Source of the DNA: Gammaproteobacteria bacterium
GTDB taxonomy: Bacteria; Pseudomonadota; Gammaproteobacteria; GRL18
DNA: 46,459 nt
Direction: 5' to 3'
Assembly (NCBI GenBank): GCA_015231865.1
Contig: JADGAU010000007.1
Span: forward strand, 1 to 46,459
Shown: piece by piece, positions 8,948 to 17,549 of the stretch
Position numbering within the stretch: the first letter of the stretch is position 1
Layout: each line of letters begins with the position of its first letter
Notes under the pieces: model-generated
What the model saw: only the letters and a program-made list of their open reading frames with translations
What the model was told of the DNA's origin: nothing
Database searches by the model: none
Made by a program: the position numbers and the translations under genes

Positions 8948-9967
8948 TTAAGCGTTTTTATTTCTTAAAATGATAAAGAAAAAAACACTGCCAATAGCGG
9001 CTGTGACAATGCCAACCGGTAAAACCTGATTCTCAAATACCGTACGGGCAATAATATCCACCCAAATTAAAAAGATACTGCCTAATAAAAAGGCGGAAAT
9101 AAAGACTTTATGAAAAACTGAGCCAACTATCATTCGTGCTATATGTGGGATCATTAAACCGACAAAAGCTATACCGCCAACTTGTGCAACTAAAGTACCG
9201 GTAATAATGGCAGAAATAATCAGCAGAGAAAGTCGTAAAGAGTTTACCGGCACACCCAGACTTAAGGCACTATCATCTCCTGTTTGAATAGCTGCTATCC
9301 AGTTTCTATAAATTAAGCCAATCATAAGCCCTAAAGTCACCATGACAAAAGGTAAAGCAAGATTTTGCCATTGAATATGCGAAAAACTACCCATCATCCA
9401 AAATAGCAAAGTTGCACTAACATCCGGTGCTGAATAATAGAGGATTAAACTGGTAAATGCACTGAGCATAAACGAAACGGCAACGCCCGATAATAATAAC
9501 CGTTCAACTTTAAAGGCATGTCTTCCAGCCAAAGTGAGCATTAAAAATAATGAGAATATAGCGCCTGCTAAAGCACCCATCGTAATAGGTAAGTTCAACC
9601 AAAGAATTAAAGTGGATATCGCCATTGAAACCACAGCGCCTAAAGCAGCACCGGAAGAAATACCTAATAAATAGGGATCTGCCAATGGATTTCGAGTAAT
9701 TGTTTGTAATATGGTGCCACTTAAAGCCAAGCCTGCTCCAGTTATCATTGCCATCAATGCTCTGGGAAGACGTAATTCCCAAATTATCTGCCAATTGCTT
9801 GATTGTATATCACAGCTGGAATTAGAAAAACAAAGAATCATTTCATAGATTTCATTTGTAGCAATGGAAACACTACCAATACTAATTGCACAGATAACGG
9901 AGATAATCAGCAATATCAATAGTGCAAAAACGGGAAATTTAAAATTATTTCTAACTGGATTAATCAT
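8948..9967 (-). CDS. btuC: Vitamin B12 ABC transporter permease BtuC
   Basis: This is an inner-membrane permease of the FecCD/BtuC family with about ten hydrophobic segments over 339 residues. Family signatures include RLPRALMAMITGAGLALSG near residue 70, TRNPLADPYLLGISSGAALG, and the C-terminal IAFVGLMIPHIARMIVG, which contains the coupling helix that contacts BtuD. Its start ATGATTAA overlaps the btuD stop by 8 bases, so translation is coupled. Sequence alone fits either siderophore or cobalamin import. The operon with btuB, the riboswitch and the absence of iron-uptake genes points to B12. Confidence 0.94.
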   Translation of the reverse strand: MINPVRNNFKFPVFALLILLIISVICAISIGSVSIATNEIYEMILCFSNSSCDIQSSNWQIIWELRLPRALMAMITGAGLALSGTILQTITRNPLADPYLLGISSGAALGAVVSMAISTLILWLNLPITMGALAGAIFSLFLMLTLAGRHAFKVERLLLSGVAVSFMLSAFTSLILYYSAPDVSATLLFWMMGSFSHIQWQNLALPFVMVTLGLMIGLIYRNWIAAIQTGDDSALSLGVPVNSLRLSLLIISAIITGTLVAQVGGIAFVGLMIPHIARMIVGSVFHKVFISAFLLGSIFLIWVDIIARTVFENQVLPVGIVTAAIGSVFFFIILRNKNA

Positions 9968-10766
9968 TTGAAACTGTTTTATTAGAATACTCTAAAGCGA
10001 AACTAATGCGAAGTTTATCGCTAAAGGGTTGTTGATCAATATTGGCTTTAACGTGAAATACCTGATATAAATTCTCTTCAGTAAAAACTTCCTGTGGTTC
10101 TCCATAGGCAACTATTGAACCATTATTGAGTAAAAATACCTTATCGCAATAAGTTGCGGCAAGATTTAAATCATGTAAACAGGCAATAACCGTTATATCC
10201 ATTGATCTGGCAATATTGAGAATATCAATCTGATGATAAATATCCAGATGATTGGTCGGCTCATCAAGTAATAATAATTGTGGCTTTTGTACTATTGCTC
10301 TTGCAATCAAGGCTCGTTGTTTTTCACCGCCGGAAAGGACATGAAAATTTAAGTTAAGTTTATCAACAAGATCAACTTGCCGGGCTGCCTGGTGAATAAT
10401 TTTGTGATCACTGTTATCGCCAAAAGAAAGTAGCTTTTTATGGGGAATAAGTCCCATTGCAATAATTTCAAAGACGGTTAAATCAAATTGAATGGAAAGT
10501 TCTGGCAGAGGTTCTTGCGACATGACGGCCATTTGTTTCGCAATATCACGGCGACTAAGATTATTTAAAGGTTGGTTCTTATAAGATATATTTCCTGAAA
10601 GTGGAATGTTTTTACCATAGAGACAATTTAATAAACTTGTTTTTCCGGAACCATTGGGTCCGACTAGGCCGATAAATTCATTTTCTTTAATAGAAAAATT
10701 TATATTGGAAAGAATATTCTGACCACTAATAGACCAATTTAGCGACTTAGCTTGAATAAGATCCAT
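9960..10766 (-). CDS. btuD: Vitamin B12 ABC transporter ATPase BtuD
   Basis: This is the ATP-binding subunit that drives BtuC. Walker A is GLVGPNGSGKTSLLN (near residue 35), the ABC signature is LSGGEKQRALIARAI (about 145) and Walker B is LLLLDEPTNHLD (about 165). The H-loop lies in IACLHDLNLAATYCD. The Q-loop region reads AVMSQEP. The length of 268 is standard for the FecE/BtuD family. It sits 18 bases after btuB and overlaps btuC, so btuB-D-C-F is one operon controlled from the riboswitch leader. Confidence 0.95.
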   Translation of the reverse strand: MDLIQAKSLNWSISGQNILSNINFSIKENEFIGLVGPNGSGKTSLLNCLYGKNIPLSGNISYKNQPLNNLSRRDIAKQMAVMSQEPLPELSIQFDLTVFEIIAMGLIPHKKLLSFGDNSDHKIIHQAARQVDLVDKLNLNFHVLSGGEKQRALIARAIVQKPQLLLLDEPTNHLDIYHQIDILNIARSMDITVIACLHDLNLAATYCDKVFLLNNGSIVAYGEPQEVFTEENLYQVFHVKANIDQQPFSDKLRISFALEYSNKTVSND

Positions 10767-10784
10767 TAGCGGTCAGTGAATAAT

Positions 10785-12668
10785 TTAATATGTGTAATGA
10801 GCAGAGATATAAACAGTACGATCAGGCTGCTGGTAATCATTACCATTAAAATCTTTAGTTAAAGTATATTGTTTATCAAATACATTGTTTACTTTTGCCT
10901 TAAGTGTCCAGTTTTTATTAACTTCCCAGGCAGTTCTTAAATTGAGGACGCCATAACCGGGAATATAATCTTGCTCATCAATTTTATTATAGCGACCAGA
11001 AGATAAGATAGCTGACGCGCCATAAGAGAGACCATTATTTTGATAATCCAGAGAAATAGAGGCATTACGTTTACTTCTTCTGGATAAGGTATGTCCAGTG
11101 TCATCATCAACAGGATTATTGGTAGATAATTGTGTTTGTAATAACCAGTTCTGATACTTCTGCTGAATAGTAAGTTCTATTCCTTTAATCTTAGCCTTGT
11201 TTACATTTTCCATCATAGAAATATCGGGGTAAGAATTAACATAAGCAATTAATTGTTCTATTTCAGTCTGATAATAATTTAGACTATAGGAAGAGCTATG
11301 AGTTTTATAGCTGATACCTAAATCAGCACTGGTAGATTGTTCAGGTTTTAAATCAGGGTTACCCTTAAAATAGGCATCAGCAGGCCAATATAAATCATTA
11401 AATGTGGGTGCTTTAAAAGCTGTTGCAAGTGATGCAGTTAAACGTAATTGCTGTGTTAAAGCATATCCACCATTAATCCCCCAGGTTGTATGAGAACCAA
11501 AAGCTTCATTATCATCATATCGTAAGGATAATTGAGCATCAATTTGTTCTCCATAATGAATAAATTGACCATAAATTGCTGAATTATCCCGAGAGTCAGC
11601 AGAAAAGTTGGTGCTGCTATTAACCTTATCCACTTGATAGTCGCTACCTAAAGTGAATAAATTAGCATCATTTATTTGAAATTCATTTTGCCAGTTAAAT
11701 AACTCGGTTGTGGTTTTAAAAGAGGTGTAGCCCTCGACCCAATAAGCATTATTGGCGCCTAGATTATGTAAATGGTTTTCCTGATTATCTTTGGATTGAC
11801 CAGCCTTAAACTTCATTGTATACCAGTTGCTAATATTGATATCCAGGCCAATATTCATTGCTTGTTGGTCAAATTCCAGGTGAGTTTTATCATCACTATA
11901 ACCATCAAAAAAAGACTTTCCCTGGCTATTTAAAAACATCGCCGACATTTGAAATTTTTCATTAAAACGGTGTTGGCCATTTAAAGATAGCGCATAATTG
12001 TTATAGCCGTCATTATCACTATCTCCGCTATTTTTAACACCATAAGAATCGTATCCTAGAAAGTCATAACCATTTGTCTCCATGGCAGACAGGCTGGCAG
12101 TCAGTTGTGAGGACTGATTAGCCAGAGTGAAATTTAAGCCCAGATCCTTAGTATCATCTGACCCACCACCAATATTAGCCTGAAAAGAATTTTTTTCGGC
12201 ATTATTGGTAAATATCTGTATAACACCGCCAATTGCTTCAGAGCCATAAAGACTTGAGCGGGAGCCTCGAACAACTTCAATACGTTCTATTTGCGCAATA
12301 GGTAAAAATTGAATTGCCGTTGTGCCCACAGTAGCAGAATGAATTGGCATTCCATCAACTAATATCAGAACATGTCCACTATTGGTGCCTCTTAAACTAA
12401 TAGATGAATTGCTGCCCAGGCCACCATCAGCTGAAAGGCTAATGCCAGGTATAGTTTGTAAAACTTCGTATAAAGATTTAGCTTGAATACGTTTTATATC
12501 ATCACGGCTAATAATTGAAACAGGGAACAAAGTTTCGTCAACAGTATCCGCAGTTCTTGTTGCAGTGACTACTATCGAAGGAATATCATTCATTTCAGTA
12601 GCAGATGCAAAACCTGATGAAGCAATAAAAAAGGCAAGTAAAGACGTACTCGTCTTATTAATAGACAT
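10785..12668 (-). CDS. btuB: TonB-dependent vitamin B12 outer-membrane receptor BtuB
   Basis: BtuB imports cobalamin across the outer membrane using TonB energy. A signal peptide ends near FASA. It is followed by a TonB box-like IPSIVVTATR and a plug domain (TLFPVSIISRDDI, IPGISLSADGG, SISLRGTNSGHVLILVDG, IERIEVVRGSRSSLYGSEAIGG). A 22-strand barrel follows, ending in an aromatic residue (ISAHYTY). The ORF track begins at a GTG (12689). I prefer the ATG at 12668, because GGGAG lies 6 bases upstream of it and the next residues form a normal signal peptide; this gives 627 residues. It is the first gene after the cobalamin riboswitch, which supports B12 as substrate. Confidence 0.95.
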   Translation of the reverse strand: MSINKTSTSLLAFFIASSGFASATEMNDIPSIVVTATRTADTVDETLFPVSIISRDDIKRIQAKSLYEVLQTIPGISLSADGGLGSNSSISLRGTNSGHVLILVDGMPIHSATVGTTAIQFLPIAQIERIEVVRGSRSSLYGSEAIGGVIQIFTNNAEKNSFQANIGGGSDDTKDLGLNFTLANQSSQLTASLSAMETNGYDFLGYDSYGVKNSGDSDNDGYNNYALSLNGQHRFNEKFQMSAMFLNSQGKSFFDGYSDDKTHLEFDQQAMNIGLDINISNWYTMKFKAGQSKDNQENHLHNLGANNAYWVEGYTSFKTTTELFNWQNEFQINDANLFTLGSDYQVDKVNSSTNFSADSRDNSAIYGQFIHYGEQIDAQLSLRYDDNEAFGSHTTWGINGGYALTQQLRLTASLATAFKAPTFNDLYWPADAYFKGNPDLKPEQSTSADLGISYKTHSSSYSLNYYQTEIEQLIAYVNSYPDISMMENVNKAKIKGIELTIQQKYQNWLLQTQLSTNNPVDDDTGHTLSRRSKRNASISLDYQNNGLSYGASAILSSGRYNKIDEQDYIPGYGVLNLRTAWEVNKNWTLKAKVNNVFDKQYTLTKDFNGNDYQQPDRTVYISAHYTY

Positions 12669-12747
12669 AAAAACTCCCAAACACCCCACCGGTGTTGTTC
12701 AAAAGTAAAAAGAGTAACCATCCCCAGAAGGTTAACAAGGTTTTTTA

Positions 12748-12887
12748 CCGGTCTCCGGGCTCATAAAGGAAGCGATTGCTATATTAAACTCAGCCTTCCC
12801 ATATTCTTCAATACAGTGGCTAATGTGAGTTTATACTTTATATACCGTTGCGGGGGCAGCACTGGGGTTTAACCAGTTTCCCTGTTA
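12748..12887 (-). promoter_or_regulatory. Cobalamin (AdoCbl) riboswitch in the btuB leader
   Basis: Read on the minus strand, the region contains the hallmark blocks in order: GGGAAACTGGTTAAACCCC, GTGCTGCCCCCGCAACGGTA, the B12 box AGCCACTG, GGGAAGGC, and ATCGCTTCC, ending in GAGCCCGGAGACCGG. These match the cobalamin aptamer consensus closely. Downstream, between aptamer and btuB, a small hairpin (AACACC, loop, GGTGTT) lies just before the GGGAG ribosome binding site. The aptamer's terminal ACCGGT also recurs inside that hairpin. Repression of btuBDCF by B12, probably at translation initiation, is the expected outcome. Confidence 0.95.
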
Positions 12888-12950
12888 GTTAGAATAAAAT
12901 ACTAATTAACGTAAAAAGCGTGGGTATTTTACGAAGCTTAAGTGTTTGGG

Positions 12951-13559
12951 TCAACTGAACTTAATAATTTCTTTATTAGTGATTAGATAATTTAGGGGAA
13001 TATCCCAATTTTCAACAGGAATTTTATCCAGTTCCTGAATATCATGAGCAACACCAATTAAAATAGGTTTTTCGGCTTTTTTATGTTTCATAAAATCAAG
13101 ACTTCTATCGTAAAAACCACCACCCATGCCTAATCGATTGCCATTACGATCAAATCCAACCAGAGGCATTAAAATAATATCCATATCCTGTGCGTGATAG
13201 CATTCGGCCTTGTTGTATAGTGGTTCTTTAATACCAAACTTATTTTTAATTAATTTTCGATTGTCTATATAAGGTAGAAATACTAAGAAGTTCTTATTAT
13301 TCGGATCAAGAACAGGTAAAAATAATATAAAATTTTCCTGCCATGCTGGTTCAATAAAAGGGGTAAGGTTTATTTCTCCATCATTAGCTAAATAAACCGC
13401 TATTTTAATGTTAGTAGTTTCTATCGTATCGAATAATTTAAGTAAATTTAAATTTAACGCAATAGAATTTTGCTGCTGAGTAAAATCAGATAACTCACGT
13501 CTTTTTTGACGTAATTGTTTGCGTAAAAGTAGGCGAAGTTGATGTGGAGCGTTAGACAT
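12951..13559 (-). CDS. ygfA: 5-formyltetrahydrofolate cyclo-ligase
   Basis: This enzyme converts 5-formyl-THF to 5,10-methenyl-THF with ATP, returning an inhibitory folate to the one-carbon pool. The conserved glycine motif GMGGGFYDRSLDF near residue 143 and the preceding IILMPLVGFDRNGNRL are diagnostic. The basic N terminus LRLLLRKQLRQKRREL and the IAVYLANDGEINLTPFI block also fit. The 202-residue length is normal. It lies directly downstream of the 6S RNA on the same strand, the conserved ssrS-ygfA arrangement of gammaproteobacteria, where ygfA is cotranscribed with 6S RNA. The ATG start fits the family N terminus. Confidence 0.94.
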   Translation of the reverse strand: MSNAPHQLRLLLRKQLRQKRRELSDFTQQQNSIALNLNLLKLFDTIETTNIKIAVYLANDGEINLTPFIEPAWQENFILFLPVLDPNNKNFLVFLPYIDNRKLIKNKFGIKEPLYNKAECYHAQDMDIILMPLVGFDRNGNRLGMGGGFYDRSLDFMKHKKAEKPILIGVAHDIQELDKIPVENWDIPLNYLITNKEIIKFS

Positions 13560-13712
13560 ATGAAGTACTGTGATAAAATATAATAGCCTCTTGTTTACTA
13601 TGATCTTTTAAATCCATATTTTTAATTTTTAAATAGATTCGGAACAATTTTATAACAATATCAGTTCGTTAAGCTCGTTTTTAATTTTAATCAGTTGAAG
13701 TGAGTTTAAAGA

Positions 13713-13912
13713 TTGGGCGGGAGCACAACAAAAACCGTGGCAGCCTATCGCTCTTGAACCGTAAAGGTTCAAGTGGGAAATGCTATCTGCAAATTAGGCT
13801 CTTCAACTAAGTGAATATGCGCACAGTGCAGATAAACCAGTTCCCGGGGTATTATTTAAGGCTCAAGAAGTACCCAGGTGCTTACATGTCTTTGGAGGAA
13901 CTCCCAAAATAA
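13713..13912 (-). ncRNA. ssrS: 6S RNA (ssrS)
   Basis: On the minus strand the ends pair through ATTTTGGGAG (5') with CTCCCGCCCAATC (3'), enclosing about 190-200 bases. Inside are TTGAGCCTTAAA and the apical hairpin ACTTGAACC-TTTAC-GGTTCAAG, followed by AGGCTGCC. These correspond to the GCCUUAAA and CUUGAACC/GGUUCAAG blocks of gammaproteobacterial 6S RNA. It lies immediately upstream of ygfA, as expected. 6S RNA sequesters the sigma-70 holoenzyme in stationary phase by mimicking an open promoter. The exact ends are estimated from the pairing. Confidence 0.85.
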
Positions 13913-13927
13913 CGGCACTCTTTGCAA

Positions 13928-13985
13928 ACGGAGGCTTCGTTATGGTTAATTATTACAATAAACATTGGCTTTGTCTATGCTGAGT
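13928..13985. repeat. Possible degenerate remnant of the palindromic repeat
   Basis: The bases GGAGGCTTCGTTA and GGCTTTGTCTATGCT match, in order, interior segments of the reverse-complemented full element at 21326-21475 (CAGGCTTCGTTA and TAGTTTGTCTATGCT). The terminal arms are missing. The rest of 13560-14070 outside this remnant and the 6S RNA shows nothing I can name. Confidence 0.4.
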
Positions 13986-14070
13986 TGGTTTTTAATGATA
14001 AATAGATTATCTCATTTCATTATAACTAAGCTTGAACATGGCTAATGGAGCACCAAACAGTGACTTATTT

Positions 14071-14637
14071 TTATTGTGATGGTTTAAAATCAGGCGGTAC
14101 ACCATATGGAGATACACTTTCAGGTAGGTTGCTGTTTATAGGTAAATTTTTTGGTAATATTTCTTTTTGTGGATTATTGATAAGTGGAAATTTTTCTTTC
14201 TCGATATAAATAATGCTACTGGAAGGGACTTTATGGCCAGCTTCATACATACAAGTGGAATATATAGAATCATAATAGATTTGTTTTTTTAAACGGAAAT
14301 CATCGGTAGTTGTTAAACCACCAATAATGCCTCCGGAAACCGCACCTCTAGCCACGCTTTTGTGCCTACCTCCAAAAACGCTACCTAAAATACCGCCGAT
14401 GATTGTACCAATAACAATATTGTCATTAGTTTTTTGATTTGTTGCGTAGCTTGAATACCTTTCTTCAACTTCAATAGCAGCCCGTGTTGAACATACTTGT
14501 TTATCTTTAAGATAAGTTGAATAGTTTTTTTTACTGCCGGGCAGGACTCTAACCGTTGATGATTCAGGTATTGTCGAACATGCAGATAAAAACAAACTGC
14601 TAACTAAAATAGTAACGAATGTTTGTTTCGTTTTCAT
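14071..14637 (-). CDS. Glycine-zipper lipoprotein of unknown function
   Basis: A lipoprotein signal peptide ends in the lipobox LSAC (Cys about 20). A central stretch from about residue 75 (IGTIIGGILGSVFGG, then AVSGGIIGGL) is a glycine zipper that probably associates with the membrane, as in the SlyB/Rcp and osmotically inducible lipoprotein groups. The C-terminal part is polar, then proline-rich. No enzymatic motif is seen. It lies 11 bases downstream of the 131-aa secreted protein on the same strand, so the two form a small envelope-protein pair. Exact function unknown. Confidence 0.75.
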   Translation of the reverse strand: MKTKQTFVTILVSSLFLSACSTIPESSTVRVLPGSKKNYSTYLKDKQVCSTRAAIEVEERYSSYATNQKTNDNIVIGTIIGGILGSVFGGRHKSVARGAVSGGIIGGLTTTDDFRLKKQIYYDSIYSTCMYEAGHKVPSSSIIYIEKEKFPLINNPQKEILPKNLPINSNLPESVSPYGVPPDFKPSQ

Positions 14638-14648
14638 AGTATTCCTGT

Positions 14649-15044
14649 TTATTGCTTGGGTTTATGAGGAACAACCTGCATCCAGCCTTTAGGGCATGCT
14701 TCTACTTGCGGATAATAACCTTCAGGATCTTTACAATAGTACCAGTAGTTTTCAGGTTTGATTTTTGATGTTTGCTCAGATCCTGAAGGAACATCTTTTT
14801 CTATATAAATTTCTGGTTCTTTTTCAATTACCATAGTTTCATTCGGTAATACAATGACAGGAGAACGATAAAAGTTTCTATAAGGACGACGATAGCCATA
14901 ATGGTGGTAATCTCGAAAATGGCGAGAGTTATGGTGATTGCGGTAGTAATCAGGGTACAAGCCTAGCGATAAACTATATCTTGTGTCAGCATTTGCCGGT
15001 ACAATAAATATAAAAGCCAAAAACAAAAATATAATTGATTTCAT
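14649..15044 (-). CDS. Small secreted protein, Tyr/His/Arg-rich, with a C-terminal two-Cys motif
   Basis: A signal peptide (MKSIIFLFLAFIFIVPANA) is followed by a short region rich in Tyr, His and Arg (RNHHNSRHFRDYHHYGYRR). The C-terminal block WYYCKDPEGYYPQVEACPKGW has two cysteines that could form one disulfide. I have seen this C-terminal pattern (YYC..P.GYYP.V..CP.GW..V.P) in many small gammaproteobacterial periplasmic proteins, none with a role known to me. The gene shares a strand and an 11-base gap with the glycine-zipper lipoprotein. Both may act in the cell envelope; that is inference from targeting only. Confidence 0.75.
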   Translation of the reverse strand: MKSIIFLFLAFIFIVPANADTRYSLSLGLYPDYYRNHHNSRHFRDYHHYGYRRPYRNFYRSPVIVLPNETMVIEKEPEIYIEKDVPSGSEQTSKIKPENYWYYCKDPEGYYPQVEACPKGWMQVVPHKPKQ

Positions 15045-15188
15045 GCCTTTTTCCTCTTAATTGAATTTTGTTTCAATATATACATCTTATGCCCATTTTG
15101 TTTCTAAATTATTTCATTTTCAAAAATTATGGGTGTATATCCTATCAGACAGGGATAGGACTTCACTTTCTTTGCTTCAGCCGATAGT

Positions 15189-15755
15189 TTATTGTCGAAT
15201 AATCTCGCCAGTCAATAGATCGATAATTTGTGAAGGTTTTGAGTTCTCGTTTACTTCACCATCAATGATATAATCTAAAAGATTATTAAATTGTTTATGT
15301 ATTTCCTTAACATTACCACAGGTAGCTTGCCCTGATATATTGGCGCTAGTTGAAGTTATCGGTTGTTGCAAAGCATTACAAATTGATTGAATAATAGGGT
15401 GGCTAGAAGTTCGGATGGCTATTTTCTTGTCATCAGATAAATGCTTGCCGCAAAGTAATTCTGATAAGTGAGGTAATGCGGGAACTATCCAGGTTGTAGC
15501 TTGTGTTGCAGATTGAATTGTTCGCTGTTGTTGAGACGATAATGGCTGGATAAAATCTTTAAATTGCGCAAGCTCATGGGCAATAATTATTAATCCTTTG
15601 TTGCCGGGGCGCTGCTTAAGCGATAATAATTTTTCAATGGCAGAATCTTGTTTTGGATCACAGCCTAACCCATAAACTGTTTCTGTTGGATAAGCGATAA
15701 CACCACCGTTTAAGATGATATGACATGCCTCTTTAATGATATTTTTATAATTCAA
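15189..15755 (-). CDS. tsaC: Threonylcarbamoyl-AMP synthase TsaC (YrdC)
   Basis: TsaC makes threonylcarbamoyl-AMP from threonine, bicarbonate and ATP, the first step of t6A37 formation in ANN-decoding tRNAs. The YrdC fold is recognisable from GGVIAYPTETVYGLGCDP near the N terminus, KQRPGNKGLIIIA, and the C-terminal PITSTSANISGQ. Its 188 residues match the short TsaC form rather than the longer Sua5. It starts 5 bases after the smg stop, so smg and tsaC are almost certainly cotranscribed. The gene neighbourhood dprA-smg-tsaC is conserved in gammaproteobacteria. Confidence 0.95.
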   Translation of the reverse strand: MNYKNIIKEACHIILNGGVIAYPTETVYGLGCDPKQDSAIEKLLSLKQRPGNKGLIIIAHELAQFKDFIQPLSSQQQRTIQSATQATTWIVPALPHLSELLCGKHLSDDKKIAIRTSSHPIIQSICNALQQPITSTSANISGQATCGNVKEIHKQFNNLLDYIIDGEVNENSKPSQIIDLLTGEIIRQ

Positions 15756-15760
15756 CCAGT

Positions 15761-16237
15761 TTAGTGTTGCATATGGCTTTGGTCAAAGACAATATTTTCA
15801 ATCCAGGAAAATGCACCTTCTGAACCGGAAATATTAAATAGAACCATTAAGCTAGTCCATTGTATTTGTTCTAGATTAATTTGTTCAGTTTCCAGGGCTA
15901 AAGCACGTTCAATAACAATTTCCCGTAAACTAAAATCTAATATGCCCATGTCTTCCATATAGTATAAAAACCCACGAGCTTCTGTCGATAATTGTTCCTG
16001 CTCAAAAGAATCATAAATTCTGTTTGGAAAGTTATTGCCTTCTGCAAACTGGAATTGATAGGACTTTAATTTAGATAAATCTTCCAGCCATTCAAATGCC
16101 TTACCAATATTTTTTTGTCCAAAGCCGGCTAAAGACAATTCATTTTCAACAGAACTGCCAAGTGGAATTTGTTCAGAGTCTTCGTCCATATAGCTTTCAA
16201 ATAAATATTTTAATACATCAATGACATTTTCTTTCAT
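15761..16237 (-). CDS. smg: Smg family protein (DUF494)
   Basis: This is a small acidic protein of 158 residues, the usual Smg size. Recognisable features are the N terminus ENVIDVLKYLFESYMDED, the block RIYDSFEQEQLSTEARGFLYYMEDMGIL and the C-terminal VLFNISGSEGAFSWIENIVFD. The biochemical role of Smg is unknown to me; the family is defined mainly by its constant position next to dprA. Here it lies 105 bases downstream of dprA and 5 bases upstream of tsaC. No signal peptide or membrane segment is visible, so it is probably cytoplasmic. Confidence 0.92.
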   Translation of the reverse strand: MKENVIDVLKYLFESYMDEDSEQIPLGSSVENELSLAGFGQKNIGKAFEWLEDLSKLKSYQFQFAEGNNFPNRIYDSFEQEQLSTEARGFLYYMEDMGILDFSLREIVIERALALETEQINLEQIQWTSLMVLFNISGSEGAFSWIENIVFDQSHMQH

Positions 16238-16342
16238 CTCGATCCTTTTGTGTCTTAATCATGTTAGGTTGATTTTATAAAGATTATGGGGGTGGAGTCA
16301 ATCAAGCATCTGAAAGATCAACAATCTAGTTTTAAGACTTAT

Positions 16343-17533
16343 TTATAAACTAATACGGCCATCGGGGTAAAGTTTTATCTTTCCTTCAAGTTCTAGTATT
16401 GACAATTGGGCATTGACCTGATTAATTTCAAGTTGGCATCGTTCGCATAATTCATCAATACTAATGGGTTCATAATCAATAAATTCAAAAATTGCTAATT
16501 GATTGTCAGAGCAAGGCAGATTTTCGTTCGACAATGAGTTTGGCTCAGGTTTAACAGCATCGGAATTTTCTTTTGTTTCATTCCTTTGATGTAAATTAAG
16601 GCTGGCAGCTGAAATCAGTAGAGGAGAAATTTCTTCGATAATATCCTGTGCGTTTTCAACCAGTTTGGCGCCCTGTTTAATTAATTGATGACAGCCTCGT
16701 GCTAAAGGATTATGTATTGAACCGGGAATGGCAAACACTTCTCTTCCTTGTTCTAATGCAGATTTAGCTGTAATCAGTGAGCCACTTTTAAGGGCTGCTT
16801 CAACAACTAGAGTCCCGACAGATAAGCCACTAATTAATTGATTTCTACGTGGAAAATTACTTTTATTCGGTCCTGTTCCAAGCGCAAATTCAGATATTAA
16901 TAAACCGCAATCTGCAATCTGATAAGCCAGTTCTTTATGTTTGGCCGGATAAATTCTATCAAGCCCGGTACCGGTGACTGCAATTGTTGGCTGATGATTA
17001 TCAATACACGCCTGGTGACACGCGGCATCAATTCCTAAGGCCATGCCACTGGTAATTACCATCCCGGCACAACTTAAGTAGGCAGCAAAGTCATAAGCTG
17101 TTTGTTCACCGGATTTTGTTGGGTTACGACTACCAACAATCGCAAATTGAATCGTCTTTAATAAATCTATGTTACCTTTGGCATATAAAACTGGCGGCGG
17201 CGCATAAATAGTTTTAAGCAAATTAGGATAATCTGGATCATCATAAACAATAATATGATTTTCAGCGCTTTCCTGCCATTGTATTGTGGCATCAAAATGA
17301 TCCCAGTTAACATTTTTAAGATCTGATTCAATATCTTGTAGCTGTTCTAAGTTTGCATTTTTAATATCATTAAAGTCACTTTTAGAATTTTTACAAAGTT
17401 CAATAATGAGGTTTTTATCTGTGAATAAACTGGCTATCGTTAATTGTCGATAAGCAAGTTCTTCAACAATAAAACGATAAAATGAATAGCCAACTTTAGG
17501 CGTACTTGCCAGTGCTAAATGGTATTTTAGCAT
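16343..17533 (-). CDS. dprA: DNA-processing protein DprA (Smf)
   Basis: DprA binds incoming single-stranded DNA during natural transformation and loads RecA. A SAM-like N-terminal region is followed by the Rossmann-like core: AIVGSRNPTKSGEQTA, VITSGMALGIDAACHQ, IAVTGTGLDRIYPAKH, LISEFALGTGPNKSNFPRRNQLISGLS, VVEAALKSGSLITAKSALEQGREVFAIPGS. These are all family blocks, in order. The C-terminal 60 residues look like the winged-helix domain found in many DprA proteins. The length of 396 is typical. It lies 16 bases after the LysM gene. Presence of dprA alone does not prove competence. Confidence 0.96.
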   Translation of the reverse strand: MLKYHLALASTPKVGYSFYRFIVEELAYRQLTIASLFTDKNLIIELCKNSKSDFNDIKNANLEQLQDIESDLKNVNWDHFDATIQWQESAENHIIVYDDPDYPNLLKTIYAPPPVLYAKGNIDLLKTIQFAIVGSRNPTKSGEQTAYDFAAYLSCAGMVITSGMALGIDAACHQACIDNHQPTIAVTGTGLDRIYPAKHKELAYQIADCGLLISEFALGTGPNKSNFPRRNQLISGLSVGTLVVEAALKSGSLITAKSALEQGREVFAIPGSIHNPLARGCHQLIKQGAKLVENAQDIIEEISPLLISAASLNLHQRNETKENSDAVKPEPNSLSNENLPCSDNQLAIFEFIDYEPISIDELCERCQLEINQVNAQLSILELEGKIKLYPDGRISL

Positions 17534-17549
17534 CCAGGTTATGGTTATA

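Noticed and set aside
10785-12689. Longer BtuB starting at GTG 12689
   Set aside because: The extra seven residues overlap the GGGAG ribosome site that serves the ATG at 12668, and they precede a complete signal peptide.
15061-15273. ORF track entry of 70 aa on the plus strand
   Set aside because: It overlaps the 3' end of tsaC on the opposite strand, resembles no family and has low-complexity AT-driven composition.
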